Assembly (NCBI GenBank): GCA_900128585.1
Contig: LT642451.1
Coordinates: forward strand, 1-17,352
DNA length: 17,352 bases
DNA from: Stramenopiles sp. TOSAG23-3
Lineage: Eukaryota > Sar
Direction: 5' to 3'
This document shows positions 1 through 7,842 of the stretch, in pieces. The notes under the pieces are model-generated. The model ran no database searches, was not told the DNA's origin, and saw nothing but the letters and a program-made list of their open reading frames with translations. Position 1 is the stretch's first letter. Every line of letters starts with the position of its first letter. Position numbers and translations under genes: made by a program.

Positions 1-3000
1 GTAGAGCAAGCATACGACAACCCCCATGACGCACTTGCCAGAATAAAACGTCATCTCTTGACCCAGCGCGCGTTCAAGGAGGTGAGCATTGAGTTCATGG
101 ACCTTTACACACATATGGTACCGGTGTACTCGGTCGAGCCGCTAGAAAAGATTACGGACCTGTATTTAGACCAGTACCTGTGGTATGAAGCAGACAAACG
201 GCATCTGTTTCCAAATTGGGTAAAGCCGGCCGACTCCGAGCCTCCCCCAATGCTGGTTTACAAATGGTGCCAGGCCGTGAACAATACATCGGACATTTGG
301 AACACGGAAGATCGGGGGTGTGCAGTCATGGTTGAGACGACGTACGAAAAAATGTGCGAAAAAATCGATTTTACACTGCTCAACAGCCTGTTGCGCTTGG
401 TGGTCGATCACAACATTGCCGATTACATGACGGCAAAGAACAACGTAGTCCTGAATTTCAAAGATATGAACCATACGAACTCTTACGGTTTGATTCGCGG
501 GTTGCAGTTTGCTTCCTTCTTGACGCAGTACTACGGGTTGGTACTGGACCTTCTGCTGTTGGGTCTTAATCGCGCCACGGACATCGCTGGCCCCCCAAAT
601 ATACCAAATGAGTTTGGGAATTTCGAAAGCGAGGAAGTTGAAAAGCGTCACCCGATTCGTCTGTTCTCACGCTACGTAGATCGCGTATTTATTTTGTTTC
701 GGTTTGACAACGACCAGTCAAAAGATCTTGTCCAAAGATTTTTGACCGAGTGCCCAGACCCTAACAACGAAAATGTCATCGGGTACCCCACCAAAAAATG
801 TTGGCCCCGTGATCAGCGGATGCGATTAATGAGACACGACGTAAATCTCGGGAGAGCAGCCTTTTGGAACGTAAAGAATAGGCTGCCGCGATCCATGACC
901 ACAGTAGCCTGGGAGGACTCGTTCGTCTCAGTGTACAGCAAAGACAACCCAAACATTCTCTTTTCCATGTGCAACTTTGAAGTTCGTATATTCCCAAAGT
1001 GTCGTGCCCCGGCGGGCTCCAAATTTGCGCATCGAGACGGAGTGTGGAACATGCAGAATGAAGCGACAAAGGAATTGACGTCCCAGGTGTACTTGCGAGT
1101 TAGTCAAAGTGGCATGGACGCATTCAACAACCGAATTCGACAAATTCTTTTGTCCTCTGGAAGCACTACTTTCACGAAAGTGGCAAACAAGTGGAACACA
1201 GCGTGCATCAGTTTGATTACCTATTATCGTGAGGCCGTCGTGAACACCCCTGAACTTTTGGACATCTTGGTGAAAAACGAGAATAAAATTCAAACTCGCA
1301 TAAAAGTGGGCCTCAACAGTAAAATGCCGACGAGGTTTCCCCCCGTCGTCTTTTATTGCCCCAAAGAGCTTGGTGGGCTGGGGATGGTCAGCATGGGCCA
1401 TATCTTGATCCCCCAAAGTGATTTACGGTATGCCTCACAGACAGATGCTGGTGGTGTAAGCCATTTTCGGTCTGGGATGAGTCACGATGCGGAGCAGTTT
1501 ATTCCAAATCTTTACCGCTACATTCAGCCGTGGGAAAGCGAGTTTATTGACTCGCAGCGCGTATGGGCGGAGTACGCATTGAAGCGACAAGAGGCCAGTT
1601 CTCAAAACCGTCGCCTCACCCTCGAAGATTTAGAAGACTCGTGGGACAGAGGTGTTCCTCGAATCAATACGTTGTTCCAGAAAGACAGGCACACTCTTGC
1701 GTACGACAAGGGCTGGAGAGTACGAACGCACTTTCAGCAGTACCGAGAGTGTCGAACAAACCCTTTCTGGTGGACCCACACACGGCACGACGGGAAATTG
1801 TGGAATTTGAACAATTACCGGACTGATATGATCCAAGCGCTGGGTGGAGTCGAAGGTATCCTTGAGCATACGCTGTTCAAGGGAACGTACTTTCCGACTT
1901 GGGAAGGTTTGTTTTGGGAAAAGGCCAGTGGGTTCGAGGAGAGCATGAAATTCAAAAAGTTGACAAATGCACAAAGATCTGGTTTAAGCCAAATCCCGAA
2001 CCGTCGATTCACGCTGTGGTGGTCCCCGACGATTAACCGTGCCAACGTTTATGTGGGGTTTCAAGTGCAACTTGATTTGACGGGAATATTTATGCACGGG
2101 AAAATTCCTACTTTGAAAATTTCGTTGATCCAGATCTTCCGCGCGCATTTGTGGCAAAAGATACACGAGGCGGTTGTTATGGACTTATGCCAAGTTTTAG
2201 ACCAAGAACTTGATTCTTTGGAAATTGAAAATGTTCAAAAAGAAACTATTCACCCCAGAAAAAGTTACAAGATGAATAGTTCTACCGCAGACATCTTGCT
2301 CTTTTCAACCTACAAATGGAAGGTATCGAAGCCGTCCTTGCTGCACGACGGTCGCGATACGTTCGAGAGTACCACGTCCAGTCGCTACTGGCTGGACATC
2401 CAGCTGCGGTGGGGAGATTTTGACTCGCACGATATTGAGCGGTACGCCAGATCCAAGTTTTTGGATTACACGACCGACAACGTGTCCATGTACCCGTCCC
2501 CTACTGGCGCAGTAATTGCTATCGATTTGGCCTACAACTTGTACAGTGGCTACGGCAACTGGATTCCGGGCATGAAGCCGCTTCTGCAGCAAGCCATGGC
2601 AAAGATTATGAAATCAAACCCCGCCTTGTATGTCTTGCGCGAGCGGATCCGCAAAGGGTTGCAGTTGTACAGTAGTGAGCCAACCGAGCCGTACTTGTCC
2701 TCTCAGAACTACAACGAGTTGTTCAGCGACCAAACGATATGGTTCGTAGACGACTCTAATGTGTACCGCGTCACCATTCACAAAACCTACGATGGAAATA
2801 TTCAAACAAAGCCCGTCAATGGGGCTATTTTCATATTCAACCCTAGAAGTGGGCAAATGTTCTTGAAGGTGGTTCATACTTCGACATGGCAGGGGCAAAA
2901 ACGTCTCAGCCAGCTAGCGAAGTGGAAAACAGCAGAGGAAGTAGCTGTTTTGTTGCGCTCCCTCCCCATCGAAGAGCAGCCCAAGCAGATTATTGTGACG

Positions 3001-4443
3001 CGCAAAAACATGATGGACCCTATGGAAGCGCAGTTGATAGATTTTCCAAACATTATCATCAAAGGTAGCGATCTGCAACTACCATTCCAGGCCGCATTGC
3101 GAGTAGAAAAATTTGGAGACCTGATAATGAAGGCCACTGAACCACGAATGCTTTTGTTCAATATTTACGATGACTGGTTAAAAACGGTATCGTCGTTTAC
3201 CGCGTTCTCTCGGCTAATTCTGCTGCTACGAGCGATCAAAATCGACGTTGATAGGGCGAAGATGATCGTTAAGCCCGACATTGAAACTGTGACCGAGCCT
3301 CATCACGTCTGGCCGACGTTCACAGATGAAGAATGGGTCACGGTTGAATGCGCGTTGAAGGATTTAATACTTGAAGATTATGGGGCGAAGAACAATGTAA
3401 GTGTCGCGGCACTGACCGATTCTGAAATTCGTGATATTATTTTGGGTATGGAAATCTCTGCCCCGTCACAGCAAAGGCAGGAAATGGCAGAAATCGAGAA
3501 ATCTGCTCGAGAGCAAAGCCATATGACGGCTACAACAGTGAAGAGCGTGAACAAGCACGGGGAAGAGGTAATAGTGACGACTGAGACTGCCTATGAGCAG
3601 GAAACTTTCTCATCAAAAACAGATTGGCGCACCAGAGCCGTGTCTGCGTCGACCTTGCACCTTCGCACTCAAAATATTTATGTTTCAAGCGATGAGATCA
3701 ATGACGATGGTTTCACGTACATTATGCCCAAGAATCTGCTGAAAAAATTTATTTGTATCGCAGATTTGCGAACTCAAATTAGTGGATTTTTGTACGGAGT
3801 GACCCCAAAAGATGGGGATGACACTGTGAAGGAAATTCGATGCATTGCCATGATCCCGCAACTGGGAACCCACAAGAGCGTCACCATGCCGAAAATGTTC
3901 CCTGTCCACGATTCCATCGAAAACTTAGAACCTCTTGGATGGATACATACTCAGCCGCAAGAAATTAAGCACTTGTCTCCGTACGATGCCGTCAAGCACG
4001 CTAAGATGACCGTGGACAGCGGTGGAAAATGGGACGGTGACAAAGAGGTCGTGATGTCCTGCGCTTTTACCCCAGGTTCATGTTCACTGGCGGCGTACCG
4101 TTTGAACGAAGCTGGCCACGAGTGGAGTTTGCAGAACGACAGCAAAGCACCAAACCCGCCAGGGTACAATAGCAGTTTGTTCGATCGGTCTCAATTAATT
4201 TTAAGCGACCGGTTCGATGGCTTCTTCTTGACACCAATGTTTGGCGGGTGGAATTACAACTTTCGTGGCGTCGAAATGAGCGTATCGATGCAGTACGATC
4301 TTGTGCGAGGCATTCCAGAATTCTTCTACGACGAGGTCCATCGACCAAATCACTTCCTAAACTTCGCACACAGCGACCTCCAAAACGAAGAGGATGAAGA
4401 AGAGGAGTTTGGAACGGACTACTACAGTAACAATATCAATTAA
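1..4443 (+). CDS. PRPF8: Pre-mRNA-processing-splicing factor 8 (Prp8), C-terminal part, 5' end outside window
   Basis: Core U5 snRNP protein that scaffolds the spliceosome active site in the nucleus. The frame is open from base 1 and ends at TAA 4441-4443, giving 1480 residues. Full-length Prp8 is about 2300-2400, so roughly the first 850 residues lie to the left. The match to Prp8 is near-continuous. Approximate regions in this fragment: rest of the reverse-transcriptase-like domain 1-450, linker to about 730, endonuclease-like 730-900, RNase H-like 905-1165 (keeps the paired Asp of IWFVDDSN), Jab1/MPN 1208-1480. The MPN domain has GWIHTQP instead of a metal-binding HxH, as is normal for catalytically dead Prp8. 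The Brr2-contacting segment [10 protein letters not shown], human retinitis pigmentosa hotspot, is intact. The tail after it is unusually acidic. No intron is visible. The gene converges on the next one. Confidence 0.97.
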   Translation, partial: VEQAYDNPHDALARIKRHLLTQRAFKEVSIEFMDLYTHMVPVYSVEPLEKITDLYLDQYLWYEADKRHLFPNWVKPADSEPPPMLVYKWCQAVNNTSDIWNTEDRGCAVMVETTYEKMCEKIDFTLLNSLLRLVVDHNIADYMTAKNNVVLNFKDMNHTNSYGLIRGLQFASFLTQYYGLVLDLLLLGLNRATDIAGPPNIPNEFGNFESEEVEKRHPIRLFSRYVDRVFILFRFDNDQSKDLVQRFLTECPDPNNENVIGYPTKKCWPRDQRMRLMRHDVNLGRAAFWNVKNRLPRSMTTVAWEDSFVSVYSKDNPNILFSMCNFEVRIFPKCRAPAGSKFAHRDGVWNMQNEATKELTSQVYLRVSQSGMDAFNNRIRQILLSSGSTTFTKVANKWNTACISLITYYREAVVNTPELLDILVKNENKIQTRIKVGLNSKMPTRFPPVVFYCPKELGGLGMVSMGHILIPQSDLRYASQTDAGGVSHFRSGMSHDAEQFIPNLYRYIQPWESEFIDSQRVWAEYALKRQEASSQNRRLTLEDLEDSWDRGVPRINTLFQKDRHTLAYDKGWRVRTHFQQYRECRTNPFWWTHTRHDGKLWNLNNYRTDMIQALGGVEGILEHTLFKGTYFPTWEGLFWEKASGFEESMKFKKLTNAQRSGLSQIPNRRFTLWWSPTINRANVYVGFQVQLDLTGIFMHGKIPTLKISLIQIFRAHLWQKIHEAVVMDLCQVLDQELDSLEIENVQKETIHPRKSYKMNSSTADILLFSTYKWKVSKPSLLHDGRDTFESTTSSRYWLDIQLRWGDFDSHDIERYARSKFLDYTTDNVSMYPSPTGAVIAIDLAYNLYSGYGNWIPGMKPLLQQAMAKIMKSNPALYVLRERIRKGLQLYSSEPTEPYLSSQNYNELFSDQTIWFVDDSNVYRVTIHKTYDGNIQTKPVNGAIFIFNPRSGQMFLKVVHTSTWQGQKRLSQLAKWKTAEEVAVLLRSLPIEEQPKQIIVTRKNMMDPMEAQLIDFPNIIIKGSDLQLPFQAALRVEKFGDLIMKATEPRMLLFNIYDDWLKTVSSFTAFSRLILLLRAIKIDVDRAKMIVKPDIETVTEPHHVWPTFTDEEWVTVECALKDLILEDYGAKNNVSVAALTDSEIRDIILGMEISAPSQQRQEMAEIEKSAREQSHMTATTVKSVNKHGEEVIVTTETAYEQETFSSKTDWRTRAVSASTLHLRTQNIYVSSDEINDDGFTYIMPKNLLKKFICIADLRTQISGFLYGVTPKDGDDTVKEIRCIAMIPQLGTHKSVTMPKMFPVHDSIENLEPLGWIHTQPQEIKHLSPYDAVKHAKMTVDSGGKWDGDKEVVMSCAFTPGSCSLAAYRLNEAGHEWSLQNDSKAPNPPGYNSSLFDRSQLILSDRFDGFFLTPMFGGWNYNFRGVEMSVSMQYDLVRGIPEFFYDEVHRPNHFLNFAHSDLQNEEDEEEEFGTDYYSNNIN

Positions 4444-4450
4444 ATTCTAT

Positions 4451-4530
4451 TTTTAAACTCAAGAAATTTGGCTGTTATTTAAGTAATTAATTTTAAAAAC
4501 AAGAAAATTGGCTGTTATTTAAGTATGATA
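4451..4530 (+). repeat. Tandem pair of 40-base 3'-end repeat units
   Basis: Two adjacent 40-base units, 4451-4490 and 4491-4530, share the layout TTTTAAA..C, AAGAAA.TTGGCTGTTATTT, then AAGTA. The cores GGCTGTTATTT are at 4470-4480 and 4510-4520, exactly 40 bases apart. The first unit starts only 8 bases after the Prp8 stop codon, so both are very likely transcribed in the Prp8 3' UTR. Confidence 0.9.
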
Positions 4531-4567
4531 ATTAAATTTAGTAATTAATTTAATTCTTAAATTGATA

Positions 4568-4600
4568 TTAAACAAGAAAAATTGGCTGTTATTTAAATTA
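4568..4600 (+). repeat. 3'-end repeat, third plus-sense copy
   Basis: Core GGCTGTTATTT at 4584-4594, preceded by ACAAGAAAAATT as in the other copies but with one extra A in the left arm. The right arm continues into AT-rich sequence without the AAGTA tail. Confidence 0.88.
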
Positions 4601-4691
4601 TATATCTTATGTTAGTGATATTTAAGTAATTAATTCTTTTTTAAGAAAACTCTTAAATTCTTATTATTTCGTACTTAATTCTTACTTACAA

Positions 4692-4732
4692 TTATAAAAA
4701 CAAGAAAATTGGCTGTTATTTAAGCAATTATA
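4692..4732 (+). repeat. 3'-end repeat, fourth plus-sense copy
   Basis: Core GGCTGTTATTT at 4711-4721 with the full left arm (AAAAACAAGAAAATT) and a right arm AAGCAATTA. It is almost identical to the second unit of the tandem pair 200 bases upstream. Confidence 0.88.
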
Positions 4733-4879
4733 TGTTTTAATATTGATTATGTGCCATACTCAAATCACAACAGTTGAGATCAGTTCGCAGTAGTACATGA
4801 AGGAATGTAAACCTCTAATGGACAAAAGCTGAGTAGATTCATTTTCGCGGTATACGAGGAAGCTAAATTTTAATTACAC

Positions 4880-4912
4880 TCTAAATAACAGCCATTTTTT
4901 GTTTTTAATGTT
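4880..4912 (-). repeat. 3'-end repeat, minus-sense copy
   Basis: The plus strand reads AAATAACAGCC at 4883-4893 followed by ATTTTTTGTTTTTAA, the reverse complement of the repeat. It lies 45 bases beyond the stop codon of the minus-strand gene 4938-6767, so it is in sense in that gene's 3' UTR, mirroring the Prp8 side. Confidence 0.85.
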
Positions 4913-4937
4913 CTTAAACGTTCATCTAAAATTTACC

Positions 4938-6767
4938 TCATCGCCCTTTCAGTTGCAACAGCACCACCCTCTTCAACTCGTCGAACTCCTGCTGATCAAT
5001 TAGCCCTTCGTCCAGGAGCTCTTTTGCCTTTCTTAATCGATCAAGGGGTGCCTCGGGCGTGCTTGCTACGGGCGCACTTGCGGCGGGCGGTTTTGCAAAT
5101 GGGTTGTTGCCCACAGGGGCGGGTGGGCCTTGCGCAAATTCCGAAGGACCCGTACCACCGACAAGACCGGGGACAGGAGCCGGAGGAGGGACCACTGGGG
5201 CGGCCGGCGGCGGGAGGGCGGACCCACTGTCAGCTAGATCAAGCAGCGGGGACTCGTTCACAGCTGGCGGCGAGGGCGGCTTCTGGCCCAAAATTGGATT
5301 CACAGTAAAGGTAGAATTAGGGTCCCCTTTTACGTTCATACCGTTGAACAAATCCACGCCGCCGTCCGTCGGGGCTTGGTCGCTGCCGTTCGGCCCATCG
5401 AGGCTCATGGCCGCCATCTGGCTGGCACTTTCTGGGGCTTCGTTGATTACCGCCGCCGGCGACGCCTCGAGTTGGGCCTGGGGGTCGATGGGCATTTGAT
5501 CCTGCGGGATACGGCTCGTGCTGGAGATTCGGCGCCTTTGGGCAATTTCCTGGGCCATGATCTCTTCTCTCATTTCCGGGGGAAGGGCATCGTAAAATGC
5601 CTTTTTTTCTTCAGCCGACATGGTGTCTTCTGGCTCGGTTTGAACGTTCTGCTGCTGCTGCGTTTGCATCAGCTGCTGCCTCTGCGCCCGTTCCTGGGCA
5701 AGAATTTCATTGCGCATGTCTTCCGGCAACGATTTAAGAAACTCGTCACGTTCGTTCGAGTTCATTTGGGGGGTGATGTTTTCGGCCCGCATCTGCGGCT
5801 TCGAGGACGGCACCTCTACGCTAAACTCAATGGTGTCTCCTGGTTTTGCCCCCATCGGCACCATCACCTGAATGTGGTTCGGCACCCCTGGGATCTGCAC
5901 CGTTATCTTCTTGCCCCCGACGCCGTGTGGCGGCACCACGAGCTGGACCGTTTTTTTCTCCCTCCCTCCAGCTGCCATCGCCACCCAAAACTCTATTGAT
6001 TGGCCCGGGGTTGCACCAGGCGGAACATTTACCGGGACCATCCCAAACCCTGGCACCGAGACGTGCAAAACTTGCCCTGGCCTCGCGCCCTCGGGTACCG
6101 GCACCACGACGCGCTTTCGGTCTTGCTGCTGCTGCTGCTGCTGCGCCATTGGCTGGGCCGGGGTTCGCGCGGACTGTTGCGCCTGGTACTGTGCCGCATA
6201 GGCCTCTTCTTGCGCCTGAAGTTGCATGGCTAATCGCAAGCTTTCTTCTTCCTCTTTTTTCCGTTGTGCATATCCCGCAATCGCACGGTCTTCCTCCTCG
6301 CGCATCTGCTGCATGAACTGTTCATTGTTCCGCCGCTGGCGTTCCAGCACGTCGTTGTTCATTTTCCGCTTTTCGGCCGAAGATTTTGCTGGGTGCGACG
6401 TCATTTCTACTGCCCCCAACGAACCCCCAGTGAACGACGTCCTGCCGCCGCCCCCCACAAATGGTTTGGAAGAGTCATCGTCAAGGTCCTCGTAGCCTTC
6501 GCTTGGAAGGCGAGAGTACATGTCGTGTGCGCCGCCAGTGTCTTTCGAGGGGACTGCACGGCTTGCGAAGGGGTTACTGATGCTGCCTAGACTAAACGTT
6601 TTCCCGGAGGAGCGTTTTTTCCCGCCTGGCTGAACGTACGACGCGCTTACCGTAGGACTGTCCAAAAGGGGGGAAACAATCGCGCCTTCTTGCTTGCTAC
6701 TTCCGCCGAAAAGGCTCCAACTACTACGTTTTTTTTTCCCAGTCTCCCCACCACCGTTCAGGCTCAT
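4938..6767 (-). CDS. Unnamed ubiquitin-reader-like protein with UIM-like, two UBM-like motifs, PG repeats and a SHOCT-like C-terminus
   Basis: A 609-residue, mostly disordered protein. I use the ATG at 6765-6767; the open frame runs two codons further only through a TTG. Regions: basic, Ser-rich N-terminus (KKKRSSWSLFGG, 12-22); charged helix 140-195 containing a UIM-like stretch (EEEESLRLAMQL) with Gln where UIMs have Ser; seven Gln at 209-215; two repeats at 218-265 and 271-319 of the VxVPxGAxPGxxIEF type; two helices 339-362 and 387-410 with the LPxxMRxEIxAQE pattern of ubiquitin-binding UBM/HUWE1-type repeats; a Pro-rich region 490-575; a SHOCT-like helix pair 575-605 (LLDEGLIDQQEFDELK). 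Short peptides NPF (65-67, 555-557), LLDLA (508-512) and DLF (472-474) resemble EH-domain, clathrin and adaptor ligands. No ENTH or enzymatic domain is visible. The endocytic-adaptor role is inference; the ORF is secure. Confidence 0.85.
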   Translation of the reverse strand: MSLNGGGETGKKKRSSWSLFGGSSKQEGAIVSPLLDSPTVSASYVQPGGKKRSSGKTFSLGSISNPFASRAVPSKDTGGAHDMYSRLPSEGYEDLDDDSSKPFVGGGGRTSFTGGSLGAVEMTSHPAKSSAEKRKMNNDVLERQRRNNEQFMQQMREEEDRAIAGYAQRKKEEEESLRLAMQLQAQEEAYAAQYQAQQSARTPAQPMAQQQQQQQDRKRVVVPVPEGARPGQVLHVSVPGFGMVPVNVPPGATPGQSIEFWVAMAAGGREKKTVQLVVPPHGVGGKKITVQIPGVPNHIQVMVPMGAKPGDTIEFSVEVPSSKPQMRAENITPQMNSNERDEFLKSLPEDMRNEILAQERAQRQQLMQTQQQQNVQTEPEDTMSAEEKKAFYDALPPEMREEIMAQEIAQRRRISSTSRIPQDQMPIDPQAQLEASPAAVINEAPESASQMAAMSLDGPNGSDQAPTDGGVDLFNGMNVKGDPNSTFTVNPILGQKPPSPPAVNESPLLDLADSGSALPPPAAPVVPPPAPVPGLVGGTGPSEFAQGPPAPVGNNPFAKPPAASAPVASTPEAPLDRLRKAKELLDEGLIDQQEFDELKRVVLLQLKGR

Positions 6768-7303
6768 GTTCAACAGCGAAGAAGAAGAATGTAATAATAA
6801 TATCGTCGTGAAACCCTAGTAGTATGGTGATTTCAAGGGCAACTTTTGGGAATGAAAGGAGATAAGATTGAATCTTTGTACATGCCCTATTGTTTGTCGT
6901 CTGTTTTGTTTCTACTGTTTAATTTATCATACTGTTAAAATTGAAAACAACTTCCTTATAATATATTTATTAGTACACGTCCGAACTCCTAACGTAAGTA
7001 GTAAACACACAATCAAAACAAACAAACAAAAAATCATCTTCTTCTTTCTTTTTTTCTTCTCTCTTATTTTATCTTTCTTCTCTTTCAAAATTGGATTTCC
7101 GATTATGATGCTGTGTAATGTAGAACGACGACTAATAATTTTAATGTCAGAGGAGGGACAACACATCAGGGGGGATGAATGATAGATACAAAAAAAAGAT
7201 AAAAGAAGAACAATATAATATATATGAAGACAGCAAGGTAATAATTAAATATTACAATAAAGAATAGTTCTCATTCCTTCCTTCCTTCCTTTTTTCTTTT
7301 TTC

Positions 7304-7366
7304 TTCTTTCTTCTTTCTTCTTTCTTCTTTCTTCTTTCTTCTTTCTTCTTTCTTCTTTCTTCTTTC
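7304..7366. repeat. Perfect 7-base microsatellite, TTCTTTC x9
   Basis: Nine uninterrupted units of TTCTTTC, preceded by a ragged T/C tract from about 7272. The plus strand is pure pyrimidine, so the tract could form triplex DNA and is likely length-variable. Confidence 0.95.
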
Positions 7367-7486
7367 TACAACCAAATTCTTTTTTTTCTATTCGTATGAT
7401 ATACTCATACACTAGTCCTACGTAGTAGTAGTCCTATTAATAATATCTAAATTTTTTATATTTATCTACGAAAAATAAAATAAAAC

Positions 7487-7510
7487 GGACGTATACGACG
7501 TGTATACGCC
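7487..7510. repeat. Imperfect inverted repeat around GTATAC
   Basis: Arms CGTATAC and GTATACG surround GACGT and are extended by GG and CC across one bulged A, giving a 9-bp hairpin in otherwise AT-rich DNA. It is about 330 bases past the transporter's stop codon and could be a 3' structure or a protein site. Function unknown. Confidence 0.6.
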
Positions 7511-7520
7511 GAGAGAGCAC

Positions 7521-7524
7521 CCTC

Positions 7525-7573
<49 letters not shown>
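7521..7573. repeat. CT/TC dinucleotide microsatellite
   Basis: A pyrimidine tract including 13 TC units at 7535-7560 and 6 more at 7562-7573, separated by one T. It follows the GTATAC inverted repeat directly. Confidence 0.93.
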
Positions 7574-7790
7574 ACTGCATATTAAAAAAAACAAATTATA
7601 TTAATAATATAGAATACCCAAGTGATTCCTCCTTTTGGTAAAATTCATTTTTGAAAAATTCAGACTTGTACGTGGTACGAAAAAACTCTCCTTGTTTATT
7701 TTCATATCTTTTAATTTCTTATTATTTTCTCTTTAAATTCGTAACAATGCAGCTCCCAGTGTGAAATGATACTCTTTTATTTAATTTTTA

Positions 7791-7822
7791 AATTAAACAC
7801 AGCCAGTTTTTTGTTTCTTCAG
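7791..7822 (-). repeat. Probable degenerate 3'-end repeat downstream of the transporter
   Basis: On the minus strand this reads AACAAAAAACTGGCTGTGTTT, close to the AACAAGAAAATTGGCTGTTATTT of the strong copies. It begins about 20 bases past the transporter stop codon and is in sense with that gene, the same placement as in the convergent spacers. The match could be coincidental in T-rich DNA. Confidence 0.45.
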
Positions 7823-7842
7823 AACTCCAAACTCTTACTGTA

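Larger units (their letters stand above)
4444..4937. other. Convergent 3'/3' spacer between Prp8 and the UBM/SHOCT protein gene
   Basis: This 494-base, very AT-rich gap separates the stop codons of two convergent genes, so it must hold both 3' UTRs and both polyadenylation regions. It contains four plus-sense copies and one minus-sense copy of the GGCTGTTATTT repeat (listed separately). A tail-only remnant resembling the right half of the repeat lies at about 4615-4634. Bases 4740-4860 are repeat-free, more mixed in composition, and show no ORF or RNA I can recognise. Confidence 0.8.
6768..7842. other. AT-rich spacer: promoter side of the UBM/SHOCT gene and 3' side of the transporter gene
   Basis: The flanking genes are both minus-strand, so the left part should hold the promoter and 5' UTR of the gene ending at 6767, and the right part the transporter's 3' UTR. 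The open frames here (for example 6868-7182 on plus) translate into low-complexity sequence and look like chance. Recognisable content is a degenerate 3'-end repeat, a GTATAC inverted repeat and three pyrimidine microsatellites, including TTCC repeats at about 7274-7290. Confidence 0.7.

Noticed and set aside
1-4443. Prp8 fragment as a pseudogene or intein-bearing allele
   Set aside because: The frame is uninterrupted to a stop at the expected C-terminus, motifs are conserved, and no intein or large insertion is present. Prp8 inteins are known in fungi, but the alignment here shows none.
4451-4912. CRISPR array or bacterial-type repeats
   Set aside because: The host is a eukaryote, spacing is irregular (40, 74, 127 bases), copies occur in both orientations, and the intervening DNA is AT-rich and not spacer-like.
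4451-4912. Histone-type 3' stem-loop processing signal
   Set aside because: AAGAAA resembles a histone downstream element, but no GGCTCTTTTCAGAGCC-type stem exists and the neighbours are not histone genes.
5059-5499. Long plus-strand frames opposite the UBM/SHOCT gene
   Set aside because: They are antisense shadows of a GC-rich, Pro/Gly/Ala-coding region; the minus-strand frame has clear repeats and motifs.
6868-7182. Plus-strand open frame of 104 codons in the spacer
   Set aside because: The translation follows T-rich and A-rich microsatellite DNA (runs of Phe, Lys, Ile), with no domain and no compositional break at its ends.
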